Of a stretch of 64,000 bases of DNA, positions 1 through 12,389 are shown in pieces; the first letter of the stretch is position 1, and each line of letters starts with the position of its first letter. The translations under genes were made by a program, and so were the position numbers. Below the pieces are notes generated by a model, which made no database searches, was not told where the DNA came from, and worked only from the letters and a program-made list of their open reading frames with translations. Source of the DNA: Voacanga thouarsii (lineage: Eukaryota; Streptophyta; Magnoliopsida; Gentianales; Apocynaceae); contig JANUWF010001101.1 in NCBI GenBank assembly GCA_026120185.1, positions 1,860,001 to 1,924,000 on the forward strand. The letters run 5' to 3'.

Positions 1-2050
1 AAATACTTAGTAATATTTCGAATTACAAATTTAAAATTTTTGTCCAAAATTATCATTTTTGCCGCATTTTGGTTCTTCTACTGTTAATTTTGCATGTAAG
101 TTTAATAACTTATAGATTATCATTTTTCTCTTAAAAAAAAGGAGACTGAGCCGCGTGGGGGAGTGGAGAGGAGGAAGGGATTAATGGCTCTCATTATAGA
201 ACTGTCCATGCCGTAACCGTATATTGAAATTTAAATGGGACGAGTCTAATCTGTAATGCCAGAGGTAAGCCGTCCGTTCAAATTTTAACACTTGCAATCT
301 TCTCAGGAAAAGAAAATGAAAATCTAACTTGCTGCTATTGTAGTTCTTGAAATTTATCTTTTGCCGAGTGCAAATGCCTGGCCGACAAGGCAAATCAAAG
401 AGAGAATCCATATTGAAAGACTTACAAACCTCCTTCGTACGAGTATGCTGGTCCAAAAGAAGAAAAAGGAAAGTTATAATTACATAGCCGGACAACCTGT
501 TCCTCTCGTAAATTTAAAAAGCTTTGTAAATTAGATCGAAGTTTTTTAATCTTATTTTAAATTAAAATTTTAATTTTAATTTAAATATATTATTATTTTA
601 TATATTTTTCGTTTTACAAAAATTATTATATACTTACAACACATAATATTAGCATTATTTAAATCCTACCTACTCCACATATTTAATAATTTTTTACAAA
701 ATTTATTTCAAATCAATTCTGATCTACTTACAACGTATTTGCCAGTTTATGGAATATGAATAAGTATTGCAACTTTATTATACAAATTTTTAATGATTCC
801 ATTTTTACAATTTTTTTTCCAGGAAAGTCATAGTTATATCTTTTATATACAAAAGAACTTATTGCTGTTTAAAAACAGAATTTAAAATTTAAAATTAAGA
901 GAATAATTAAATTAAGAAATTAAGAAATTAAGAAATAAAGCTCATCTCCGATCTTTCATCGTCACTCCATTAAGAAATTAAGGTTCAAATTACATCCCAT
1001 ACTTCAATAACATCTAGATGAAATTTTGTCTCTATTTTATGAGGTGATCCAAGTTGCAAACTTATTCAACAGCTACAAATTGCAAGATTCATCCACGGTG
1101 CCTATGTGCCTCGGTGCTTCTATATATAATTGAATTTGACTATCATGTGCAACAACTCCAACAACAAATTAAGAAAGTGAAACCTTTCTACAAGGTTCAT
1201 ATCCAAGCGTACCACCTTGGACATTAATATGTAACAACTCCGACAAGGCATGTAAAACAACTTAGTTTATGGATCCAAATGTTCAAAGTTTGGATAAATA
1301 GAATATGATAATATGTTCCCACAGGTATGTAATATTAATCGACTTTTCCTATAGTGGAATCTTCTATTTGTTTGGTTTGGGTTGGTAACAGTATATATGT
1401 GTGCAACACTAGAGATGAGCATTTGTATAATACAAGTTTAAGTTATAGATCATCCATATTGGGTAAACTTAAACCAATTAACTATCTAGTCTTTAATTAT
1501 TCATTAGATCTCTGAAAAAAGGATTGAAAGAAGTTTGAAAAAAGGAAACTTACAAATTGTAAAGACAACTAGTTGAATTCTTTCCCTAATATTACAAGCT
1601 GTGCCACAATACTAGTAGAGATTACATAATTAATGAAGTACATATATATCTATACTAAATATAGATAGTACAAATATGAATAAATTTTATAAATAGGAAT
1701 GAAAATGATTATGAGTTTTTATTTTACAAATTTCTCTAAAGTATTATATTACTTACTATAATTTAAATTTACAAATATCGCTTTAATTAGATGGAAGAAA
1801 TTTTTAAAATTTAGAAAGTTAGGATTATCTAATTAGTTACAATACATTAAACTATGAAGAATTTTAGAAGATGATAACTTTCCTTAGTTGACAGTAGCAG
1901 TATATATGAGGTTATACAACACAAGAGACTTGCTAGAGCAGTCATGGTATAGCAGAGTGATGCCAAATGGGGAGTTCTTGAAAAGAAATGCATGCCGGCA
2001 CTTTATATATATATAGAATCTCCACTTTGTACATCATATGATTTTGGAAC
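1..2050. other. AT-rich intergenic spacer
   Basis: I see no gene here. Open frames on both strands are short, lack recognisable motifs and mostly begin at non-ATG codons. The stretch is rich in A/T runs and short poly-purine blocks. Confidence 0.5.
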
Positions 2051-2116
2051 TTGAAATTGCTCGAGTCCATCAAATCATGTCTCCATAACAAAGGAAATCT
2101 TTGTTATGCACAAGAT

Positions 2117-2655
2117 ATGGAATCCACTTGGTCTTCATCAAAGTCAAATTCATCAGCTTTCTTGAATGATTCCATGGTGATTTGGTCCAACTTAGCCTTC
2201 ATCCCCGACGATAAAGCCGATGACGATTATGATTGTTCAAGTGAAGGCAACTATTCAAGTTCGAGTTCAAGATCAACAGCAAAGCATACAAGAGGTATTA
2301 ACAAAGATTACTCATTTATCATAGAAAATATTTCACAACAAGAAGAGATAAAATTAAGGGAAGACCTTGAAAAGAGATTGAAAAACAACTCCAACAAGAG
2401 ATCATGGAAGGCATTCTTGTTTTAGTTCGAAAATTGAGTAATCTCAAGGCTCAACAGATCATTAGAAGTCTAAAGAAGTTCGATTTAGAAGAGTTCTTGA
2501 ATGTGTTGTATGGATCAAGCTTTTGTGATAATACTGCTTCTTGTAAAGTAGATGAATGTCGTGGCACCGATATGAACAGTAGTTTTTTGGAAGAAGTTTT
2601 GGAGGACACAGACAAAGAGTCAACAATCGAGAGATGGACATATCATTCGGATTGA
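2117..2655 (+). pseudogene. Frameshifted ORF of unknown family
   Basis: An open frame from the ATG at 2117 runs to 2425 and gives a Ser/Asp-rich acidic region followed by a charged segment (EEIKLREDLEK). Just where that helix-like region should continue, the frame changes. The alternative frame, entered near 2370-2380, continues as EIEKQLQQEIMEGILVLVRK and stays open to a stop at 2653-2655. A single missing base in the run of A's near 2371 would join both halves into one protein of about 180 residues: a Ser-rich N-terminus, a coiled-coil-like middle (KQLQQEIMEGIL) and an acidic tail. I do not recognise the family. It could be a recent pseudogene, a gene with an unrecognised small intron, or a chance pair of frames. 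No TATA box or splice signals were convincing. Confidence 0.35.
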
Positions 2656-5600
2656 ATTGGGAAACATGACGTGAAATGTGTGGTTTTTTGCATTGTTGCC
2701 ATGTTGGGGTTTGTACGAGTTCTCGTTGTCTTTGAAGAGCATCCACAAAAATGGAAAAGAATCAAAATTTCTAGTGGACATAAGAGTTGGTTCTGTCAGA
2801 TTATTTTTGTTTTCAATCCTTCTCTAGAGAATTGCACATGGCACATTTTGCAATTAAATGCGGGTCCACCTTAAACTGCTTTTCTTACTTTTTGTGATCT
2901 TGTAAAAAAAATCTCTTTTTTTCTTTTTTTGGCTGGTCGCTCTTTTAAACTTTTGATTTGAAAAAGGAATAAATTACAAGTTATTGGTTGTTGATTGAAG
3001 AAAATATGTAGCCTCAAAATAGGATAGAGCAAGGGCAATGGACGTTCTTTCAAGATATGAAACCGGCGTGAAGCTAAAGCCTGAAAATTGCATCTTAGAT
3101 CCAGTAACAAGAATGTAAAAACGACTCGAATGCAGTAAATTTTATTGGAGAAAGAGGCTATGTACGTAATGAGTTTCAAATGTTAGCCCAATTAGATTAG
3201 TAAGAAAAGTTTTATCAACTAATTTCAACTTTGGCACAACTAAACTTATTTCTTTCAACTCTAATCAAGTATTATTTTGAGTTATCTGATGGGGGGGAAA
3301 TGGTTTTCGTCATAATTTCACTTTTAATAACAAAGGATTGACCTTCACTAATGATTTAAACCTTGCCTAGAAAAGGGATACTATGATTTAATACTGATCT
3401 AATAAGTTATAACTCTCTCTCACAATGGTGTTACACTAAGGGAACCAGTACTTGTGCTACTTGTTCACCTTATTTCATATATTTGCAAGACCAAAACACA
3501 TACCTTAGTATTGTATAGTTGGAAGGTTATTGGTCTCTCATTTCCAAACTACCCCTTTTATTGAGGGGGGAAAACAAAAAAATTTAAATTTAAATTTAAA
3601 AAATGTATATTAGGATCAACATTAAGGTGTTAATCGAACCTACGCCCAATATCACCCCTGCCGGCGTTTGTTATTTTGGACATCGACCTTTTCCCGTCTA
3701 CTAAAAATTGTCTCCGTTAAAATAAATATTTTGACTTTATTTCCCTGTTTTGCCACCATATATGAGGCCTAATGTGCATCCGTGTCACAGATTTTTCCCT
3801 ATTTGCTTTAATTTTTTTATAAAAAAATTAAAAATGACAAAATGATAACTGAATTATTAATTCTTTTTATTTACTTCTCTTCACCTAATATATAAAAAGT
3901 TTAGAGAAAACAAAACAAACAAATAAATCTCTTGAAGCAAATATCACATCATAAAACTTTGGCCAAGCTAAATGAAGACATGTACAGCTAAAGTAAACAA
4001 AGAGTTGCATAATAAATCCATAGACACAAATTCTTTGTGCAGTTTTTTTTTTTTTTGTACATATATATATAAATATATATATGTATTTATTGAAAAGTAA
4101 TTCATAGACACAAATTCTTCTTTAGTAACTTTAAATGGATGTCTCTATAATGAAAGATGTAAAGAATCCAGGTAATCAAATACATAGAAAAGAGCAAGAA
4201 GATACAACAGCAACTTTTAGTGGTTGAGAAACTATTGGGGTGTAAATGTTTTAAAGTTAAAATTTGAATGTTAAAGTTCGATATTTAGTTATTAAAGTTT
4301 TAAATTTGAAGTTTAAAAATAAATTTAAAATTTAAAATTTGAATCAAAAGATTAAATTAATTGTAATTCCTTTTGACATTATACTTTAATACAATTTAAA
4401 TTAAATTAAAAACAATTATAATTAAATAAATATGTAACATATTTAAATTTTGTAGTTAATTTACTTTAATTCCACTTCAAATTATCAAACAGACTGAAAT
4501 AATAAAATATATTATCAATCAACTTAATTAAACAAGTATGTAATTAATGAATTAACTACAATTTAGCCCTTTAAAAATAGATTTTTTTTTCCAATAAAAC
4601 TTCTCACGATTCAATTCGGACAATTGTGTCCTAAAGTGTTAACATTCTCAATCAAATCCTTGTGTCCCCTTTCTAGTTGTGACTTCCAAATTTGATTGTT
4701 TAATTGAGTTATTATATAAAAAAAGTAAAAACTTGACCGGACAAATGTATATAATTTCATTCTCCCTTCCCCGTTCAACTTGTTCCTCTCTTCCCCTATA
4801 CAAGTCCATCTTCTTTTTCTTGTCTTCTCTATTTTCCATGACAAATTGCTTTCTGGTAGCAACCAAACCTGACCTGTTATAGCACTTGTACTCATTTTTA
4901 TAATATGCATTCACGCAATCCAAGATCCTTCAGTTCATAAACAATACCATAATTGATCCATAGGCTTGTCAACGACATGGATTATTCAGCACAATTAATC
5001 AGATTCTGGAGGATGGTGAGGGGACTTTTACTCATTCCCAGCCCTTGCACCAAGGTGGGCTTTTGTCAGAGAGGTAGGTCCAATGGTGTTGGGCTTGCAT
5101 CAAGGCTTTTTGGTCGCGGGAGTTGCAACGGAAAAAGAAGGCTGAAATGGAGAATTGTAAAAAAGAAGAAGCCGGATCTAAGCCCGAGCGGGATGAGATA
5201 TAAGGGGGATTGAGGGGAAGAATATTACTTTTTTTTTTCCCACTACCAGCTTGCTTCCTGGCAGTTTGATCTTAAATGTTTCTTTGTGCCATCTCTTTCC
5301 TTGCTGTTCAATCTTCCCATGTTTTGTGCTATTTGATGCACGTCTACTAGATCTCATGCTTTCTGCCTTTTTTTTGTTTTTGGTTGGTGGTCTGAATTAT
5401 GTGATGATCTGAATTCTATTTGTATGCGTTTTTTGTGGGGAAAAAATCAGATGAGAGTGGAGGTGTGACTAGGAGAAAGTGGAGTGATCTATGCAAACCA
5501 AAAACTGATGGGGACCCAGGCTTCTGGGAAATGGAAACTTTTGATTTTGCTATGCCTTCTAAGCCAAGGCCCTCAGGAATTGCCATTCCCTCCCCCACTC

Positions 5601-7385
5601 TCCCTTATTCTTATGGAATTGCCATGTGTTGCATTATTATTCTTAGTTTACCTTTATTATTATTAGTTTTTTAACAGAGTAGACGCATGACAATTACGTA
5701 AAAATAGGGAAGCGAGTGGGAGAGAGGATGAGTCTGAGAATCCTAACAGAAACCAGAGTGGCGTTTGCTTCAAAACCCTTCTTCTCTTGCTGCTGTTAGA
5801 CCGTTGAAAGCATGATATTACCTTATGTCAAATTTTTTGCATGCAAGACTCGGTACCTCACCATCTTATGTTTGGCACTCCATAGGAAGGGACGAGGTCT
5901 TTTAACAGAAGGTTTACCGCGGAGGGTACCTACTAGCTAGGGAATGGAAATTTAATTCGTGTATGGTTTCAGATCTGAATGACTATATGATCGAGTTGGT
6001 TGGAAAACAAATTTGTTGGATGTCTTGTTTTGCCCCATAGTTAAGGAAATCATCACATCAATTCCTTTGTGTGAATCATGGAGGGAGGATAAAATCAATT
6101 GGCATTACACGGACTATGTAATCTTTTTAATAAGTTCGAATTATAAGTAGAAAAAAAAAATCTAGAATTAGAAACAAGTTATATAAAAAAAATATATTAA
6201 AAGAATAATATTATAATTTAAAAAAAAAAAATAGGCTTCCAACTCCGTCCCTGCTTACAAGGTAGGGCTTGCATTTATGGAGAGACAGAATGGTGGTGAA
6301 ATGGCGTCAATGTCTTCTATGGAGGCTGCTTGGAGTGATATTCGATAATTCTAAATTCTAGAAACTCTAATTTAGATAGAAGAGGTCCCACTTTTGTAAT
6401 TCCTGCCATGAGAACATACTCTGATCAATTAAAAAAAAGCACTAAATTTTCCCCTTTGCAAAGAATTCGATTATTTTCTGTTTGAATCAAAATTCCTTTT
6501 TTTAAAATCAATCTATGGTTTTTTTCCCCCTTGTATAGTGTTTGATATTAAGTCTGTTAATCTGGTAATGCTCTTGCTCACTTCTTGGCCCAAATATACC
6601 TAGATGGTAGCCCTTTCAAAGTTTAAAAAAATATCCCCACAATACCACGTACTTTCTGCTAGTCAGGCATATATGAAACAAAATCTTTGGTATCCTGAAA
6701 AATCCCCCAAATAAAAAAATTGTCAAATGGGCTCTATTCAATAGACTACAATTTAAAGCGAGGTAATTATCTTTAAAAACAAAATTAAACTGAGAAAATT
6801 TTTAGAATCTTAAAGGTGCCATTGAATCATTGGATTTAAATAATGGGAAAAATCTAAAAGGGAAAATTTGAAGCTCTTGATTGTTTGAAAAATAAAATTT
6901 GAAAGTAAATTTCAAATACAGTAATACGATAATAAATTACTTAGTTAGAAAAACTTATGATTTAACAATAGGTTTTTAGTTGAAGTTGAACTCACACCCT
7001 AATCTCTCTTGGATGTATTAAATGTTAAAAAAAAAAAATGTGCTCTGCCAAAATGGGAAAGATGGATTAGGTAAATATGGGATTAACTTTTCAATTGAAT
7101 ATTTCTTCAATTACCGATTTTGACATCCCGTTAGTCTCTATCTATCGAGAAGACTTTAGTGTAAGTTGAAAGAAAACAATATATGCTATATCTTCATATT
7201 GCTCTTAACAAGAAACCTTAATCCTCTATCTGTTAGTCAAACATCAATAAAATGTTTTCATCTGATTCAATCTACTTATAATATAAATGAAAACTTTATT
7301 ATAATGACGAATAAAAAGGTCCAAAGCAGTTTCTGGCTTTCAATCACTGTTTTATACAGAATGGGACAATTGGAGATATATTTTG
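2656..7385. other. Intergenic spacer with weak coding-like patches
   Basis: Mostly AT-rich sequence. Two patches at 4979-5213 and 5455-5674 are less AT-rich and hold modest open frames, the second preceded by an acceptor-like AAAATCAG. I recognise no domain and do not call a gene. The rest holds homopolymer runs and no supported feature. Confidence 0.4.
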
Positions 7386-7390
7386 TTGTT

Positions 7391-7747
7391 TGTTATGAAT
7401 TATTGGAATCTCCATTAATTAGTGGAGGCTCCACTAATTATGGATTTATGTGAATTATTAGAAGATTTTTATGGATGTCCACCATTTAGTGGAGACACCA
7501 TTAATTGAGATTAGTTGAAGATGATGTATGCCATGATGTATTTCACTAATTAGAGCTCTATAAATAGAGCTATTCTCTAAGCTTGTAATACACCATCATT
7601 TTGTGAAAGAAAGATTAGTGAAGAGAAAGAATTGTGAGAGAAAGAAAGAGAGAAGTTTGAAGAGAAAGTTTTGTGCAAAGAATAGTTAGAATTTTCTTAG
7701 TGTGTAGTGTGTAGATTTTATTCTAACACTACCCTAATTTTATAACA
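7391..7747 (+). repeat. Left LTR of copia element 1
   Basis: Direct copy of 12390-12746. It contains a perfect 12-bp inverted repeat (TAATTAGTGGAG at 7416-7427 and its complement at 7429-7440). It also has a TATA box (CTATAAATAG) embedded in an 18-bp palindrome at 7554-7571, followed by a GA-rich stretch that is probably the transcript start region. A TSD of TTGTT precedes it. Confidence 0.95.
7556..7568 (+). promoter_or_regulatory. LTR TATA box
   Basis: CTCTATAAATAGA lies in the middle of the left LTR, at the usual place for the U3 promoter, and is repeated at the matching position in the right LTR and in the LTRs of the second element. It is the likely promoter for the element's sense transcript. 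Strength and start site are inferred. Confidence 0.6.
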
Positions 7748-7749
7748 CG

Positions 7750-8400
7750 TTATCAGCACGAGTCTCTGCCGTTATTAAAGCCAGAAGACAGGTATGCATT
7801 TATTGATCTCGCTAAATTCGAATTTGTAACCCTTGATATTTCTGGAAAAAAAAATTATATGTCATACAAAAATGCATCTAAATGCTAAAAAAAGGAAATC
7901 CATATGTCATGTGGATAAAAAGAAAGATTTGACCACCTGAAGATGGTCGTACTACCCACTGTACGGTATGAATGGTTGCACCTGAAGTTGCAAGATTGTA
8001 AAACCGTGAACTCCGTGATGTATAAAACTATATCTTAGTTAAAAATTTTGCGGAGAAAAAGTTACTGATGAAGTTATATTAGAGAAGACATTCTCCACTT
8101 TTCATACCTCGAATATTGTCCTGCAGTAACAATATCGAAAAAAATGGTATCCAAAATTGACAAATTTAACATGAGTTATTATTGAGAAATCATGAAACCA
8201 GATGAACTGGCTCAACAGCACTCCCAGAAGTGAATGCTGTTGGCTCCAGCAGAAGCCATCGTTATAGTCGTAGTTGTGGCAGTGGCCGTGGTTATGGTCA
8301 TGGACACACTCGATATTTCCCTTATCACAGAGAAATACTGGCCACCTGAAGTGGAACAGAAAAGATAATAAGGGAAAAAGATATTTCCATTAATAATAAA
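7750..8400 (+). pseudogene. Degenerate copia gag
   Basis: Translations in shifting frames give recognisable gag pieces: a start region with LEFVTLDI-like sequence near 7815-7845, then FDHLKMVVLP and RYEWLHLKLQD near 7930-8000, and a C-terminal segment TGSTALPEVNAVGSSRSHRY around 8200-8270. Between the first two pieces a large part of gag is absent. The CCHC zinc knuckle is also absent, because the sequence passes directly into the antisense RKD gene at about 8400. Gag normally forms the virus-like particle; this copy cannot. Confidence 0.7.
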
Positions 8401-8474
8401 CATCACATCTTTTATTCATATCATTAGTGTTCATATAAACTTGAGGATACATACTTATAGTTGCTCTTTTGTAA

Positions 8475-9819
8475 TTAAGCTGACAAATGTAAGATGAAGG
8501 TTTGTAATTGTTCTTTTTCAATATTTACATTAGAGGAAACTAAACAATTAGTAATTATGGACTTCAACTCCTCTTTTTCGACATCCTCCTCCTTTTCTTT
8601 CCCCTTTGAGCCAGCATCGAGACTAGCAGCAGAATTAGCCGTAAAATTACTGCGAAATGAGTCTTGAGATTTTATGATCTCCTTAAGTTTATTATATTTC
8701 TTATTATATTTGGCCTTGAAGCATGCTTGTCTCAATTTCTGTGTTTGGTCCTCTAACTGCGTATTAGGACTTTCTTCCACCAACTGTTTTTCACATTCCA
8801 GTATCGCAATGGCTTCTTTTAATTTCTTCTCAGCCATATGTCCTCATTCTTCTTTATTTTGCATATCCTGTAAATCGAAGTGATATCATCGGTTATTTAC
8901 TTATAAATCTTTCATAGTTTCATACTTGCAAATTATAAGTATGTATGAGAGAGAACCTGAACATTCTTGATTATGGTCTCCAAGCTCACCAATTTCCTGT
9001 GAGGCCATCGACGAATTCCTAACTCCCTACATCTTTTCTTGAGACGGGTTATGCCAATATTCAGTTCTTTGGCTGCGCTCTTGATTGGTAGGTAAAAGTA
9101 CTTGCGAAATTGTTTCTCTTGATAGTGTCTCGGGAGTTATTGCCCTTCTTCTTTCTCTGCCTCTTAATCATCTTCTTCTCCCCAGGAATTTTGTCTGCAA
9201 TAATATCTTGAACTTCGATATTATGCATTTCATGAGTACTTACTCCGACTTCGTTGCCAAGACCACTCATTATTTCTCCTAGAAAAAGAAAATAATATCG
9301 ATAAAGGTAATACCATTCAAAATCCATGTTTAAATGTATAATAACCTGGAAACATATTCTGGCTTTGTTCAAAATCCATTAGAGAGTAGAAAGAATCATG
9401 CACAAGTATATCCTCATTCAAAGGAATAGCATCAAGAGGAACAGTATCAAAAGCAGTCTCTTGTAGGGGCAGATCAATTTGGTCCAAAGCAGTATGTTCA
9501 AAACTTCCACTGATTTACATCAAAAACAAACCAAAAGAGAGTTTAATTTCATTATCAAGCATACTAAAAACAAATGGAAGCCCTCAAAGATATCTCACCT
9601 GAAATTAGGAGGAAGCGGTTGGTATGGAAAGGAAAACATATCAAAATCTTCTGCGTTCGAATTAGACAGAAGCGGTTGGTTTGGAAAGGAAAACATATCA
9701 AAATCTTCTGTGTTCGAATTAGGCAGAAGCGGTTGGTTTGGAAAGGAAAATACATCAACATCTGTTGCTAAAACCGAGTCAAAATTTGACCATGTTTCAA
9801 ATGAATTACGAGTCTCCAT
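8475..9819 (-). pseudogene. RKD: RWP-RK (RKD-type) transcription factor gene, captured in antisense
   Basis: Read on the - strand this is a four-exon gene. Exon 1 is 9819-9599 (start MET-RNSFETWSNF), exon 2 is 9509-9346, exon 3 is 9278-8957 and exon 4 is 8867-8475. All three introns have GT-AG ends and the first two junctions join in phase. Exon 3 holds the RWP-RK DNA-binding domain (KYFYLPIKSAAKEL, LKKRCRELGIRRWPHRK). Exon 4 holds the leucine-rich RKD C-terminus with QLEDQTQKLRQACFKAKY. RKD proteins are nuclear factors controlling egg-cell and early embryo gene expression in plants. Exon 1 has three tandem copies of a roughly 22-residue unit (FSFPNQPLLPNS). Disruptions: extra bases before and at the start of the RWP-RK domain (about 9113-9145) and a TGA in exon 4 upstream of MAEKKLK. 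It lies opposite to the retrotransposon's own genes, with introns kept. Confidence 0.88.
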
Positions 9820-9869
9820 ATCTGCTTTGTGATTTTTGTTTTTGATGTTTACTAATTACTAATAACTGA

Positions 9870-10095
9870 GATATATATCGATACATATATATATATATAT
9901 ATATATATCTGTATGAGGAAGAAGAAGAGGTAGATGGTAGGTAGAGGGTCGGAGGAGAAGAAAAGACAAGAGAGGAAGAGGAAAAGTCGGTACTGGGAAG
10001 AGTGAAAAAAAAAAGGAGATATTTTTTCTTGGCATTTCCTGCTTGTCATCATTTTCTTATATTTCTTTTCTTATTCTCTTGTGAATTGATTATTC
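9870..10095 (-). promoter_or_regulatory. Captured RKD 5 prime leader/promoter region
   Basis: Upstream of the RKD start (reading the - strand) is an AT dinucleotide run at 9888-9908, then a CT-rich leader, ending near 10095 where integrase C-terminal coding sequence of the + strand begins. The second element has an equivalent block at about 47780-48060, so the leader was captured together with the exons. Promoter function is inferred only. Confidence 0.4.
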
Positions 10096-10104
10096 CCTAA
10101 ATTA

Positions 10105-12262
10105 ATGGGAGAACAGAAACAGTACAAGAAAGATCGTGATTGGACAACATCATTAAATTATCTTGATCCGCATACAAGCGCGTGTGAACTTAAAGTTCAA
10201 AAGATAATTCATTTGTAAAGCATTGCAAATCAAATGTCAGACGCTTTTGTTGACTCCAGAAGAGTTACAAAATCACATATTCCAGCTATAAATACTCCTA
10301 TTCGAATTGAAGTTCCAGCAGAACAAAATATTATACCTATAGCTGCTGAGTCAAAAACACGCCAGAAGCGTGGCCGACCTCTTGGTTCTAAAGATAAAAA
10401 TCCTCGAAAGAAAAGAGGATTAAACGATCCAGAAGATCATATTGAAGAAAAGAATGATAAAGACCAAGAGAGAACTGATGACAAAGAACCAGAAGTTGAT
10501 GAAAGTAACACTGAAATTTCTATCAATTATACCACTTCCGATAGAAGTTGGAATCGGATAGAAACTGTTATTAATAATATATTTGCATACAATATATCTC
10601 TTGATGTTACACAGGATAATGATGATCCTGAACCAATATCAGTTGATGAATGTCGGCATAGAAAAGATTGGCTGCAATGGAAAGATGCGATTCAATCGGA
10701 GTTAAATGCACTGACAAAACGTGAAGTTTTCGGACTGCAGATCCGAACACCGAAGGTGTAAAACCCGTTGGCTACAAATGGATATTTGTGCGAAAGCGCA
10801 ATGAAAAGAGTGAAATCGTTCGATATAAAGCGCGATTAGTAGCCCAAGGTTTTTCACAAAGACCAGGTATTGACTATGATGAAACTTATTCTCCTGTTGT
10901 TGATGCTATTACACTCCGATATATTATCAGTTTGGCAGTACATGAAAAGATAGATATGCACCTATTAGATGTTGTCACTGCTTACTTGTATGGAAATTTA
11001 GAAAATGATGTTTACATGAAAATCCCGAAGGATTTCATATGCCTGAAGCATATAAACATTATCCTTGTGAAAATTACTCCATCAAGTTGCAGAAATCATT
11101 ATATGGCCTGAAGCAATTTGGGCGCATGTGGTTCACACGTCTTAGTGAATATTTATTGAAAGCGGGATTTAAAAATGACCAAGTATGTCCATGTGTTTTT
11201 ATTAAGAAATCTGGTTCTAAATTTGTGATATTAGCTATATATGTTGATGATATTAATCTTATTGGAACTCCTGAAGAGCTCCAAGAAACAATTGATTATT
11301 TAAAAAGAGAATTCGAAATCAAGGATTTTGGTAAAACCAAATTTTGCCTTGGTTTACAAATTGAACATCTGGAGAGTGGAACATTTATTCATCAATCAAC
11401 ATATACAGCAAAAGTGCTAAAAAGATTTTACATGGACAAAGCACATCCATTGAGTATTCCAATGATCGTCCGATCATTAAATATGGATAAAGATCCTTTC
11501 CGACCTCAAGAAAATGATGAAGAACTCCTTGGTCCTGAAGTATCATATCTCAGTGCAATTTGTGCATTGATGTATCTTGCTAATAATACAAGACCTGATA
11601 TTGCTTTTGCTGTCAATTTATTAGCAAGATTTAGTTCTTCATCAATACGACGACATTGGAATGGAATTAAACAAGTCCTTCGATATCTCCAAGGTACAAT
11701 TAATCTCGAATTATTTTATTCAAATAAAACCAGTCCAACATTGATAGGTTATGCAGATGCTGGTTATTTATCTGATCCACATAAAGCACGTTCTCAAACG
11801 GGCTATCTATTTACATGTGGAAATACTGCTATATCATGGCGTTCTACGAAACAATCTATAGCAGCTACTTCTTCAAATCATGCTGAAATTATAGTCATTC
11901 ATGAAGCAAGTCGAGAATGTGTATGGCTAAGATCTATGATTCATTATATCCGATAAAGTTGTGAATTATTATCAATCAAATGTATTCCAACTCCTCTTTA
12001 TGAAGACAATGCAGCTTGCATAGCTCAATTACGAGGAGGATATATTAAAGGAGATCGAACAAAACATATTTCACCAAAATTCTTCTTTACTCATGAACTC
12101 CAGAAGAAAGGTGAAATTGATGTGCTACAAATTCGGTCATGTGACAACCTCGCAGATATTTTCACGAAGACTTTACCGAATGCAACATTTGAGAAGTTGA
12201 GATATAAAATTGGTATGCGTCGGTTTAAAGATTTAAAGGAATCATCTCATCAGGGGGAGTAA
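10105..12262 (+). pseudogene. Copia integrase C-terminus, reverse transcriptase and RNase H (broken)
   Basis: Starting near 10105 the translation gives the integrase C-terminal tail (YLDP...CELKVQKIIHL) and a basic linker (RGRPLGSKDKNPRKKRG). The RT follows: VRYKARLVAQGFSQRPGIDY, the SLYGLKQ motif and the catalytic YVDDINLIG. Then comes RNase H (YADAGYLSDP, SWRSTKQSIAATSS, LYEDNAACI, DIFTKTLP), with a stop at 12260-12262. Compared with the second element there is a one-base loss near 10735-10760 and another near 11026, plus a TAG/TAA-type break upstream (TAA at about 10216) and a TAA at 11954-11956 inside RNase H. RT copies the element RNA into cDNA and RNase H degrades the RNA strand. This copy cannot make an uninterrupted polyprotein. 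Confidence 0.9.
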
Positions 12263-12389
12263 TAAACATACATATAGAATAGTGTACTCTTTTTCCTTCA
12301 CTAGATTTTTTTTTTCCTACTGGGTTTTTATCTAGTAAGGTTTTAACGAGGCATATTCTTTATGTAATGGATGGACATCCAAGGGGGAG

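Noticed and set aside
181..495. - strand ORF of 104 codons
   Set aside because: Begins at a non-ATG codon, no known motif and composition of translated AT-rich DNA.
9479..9832. + strand ORF of 117 codons with GWFGKENISKSS repeats
   Set aside because: It is the complement of the RKD exon 1 repeats; the - strand reading has the start codon, splice sites and the family-like order.
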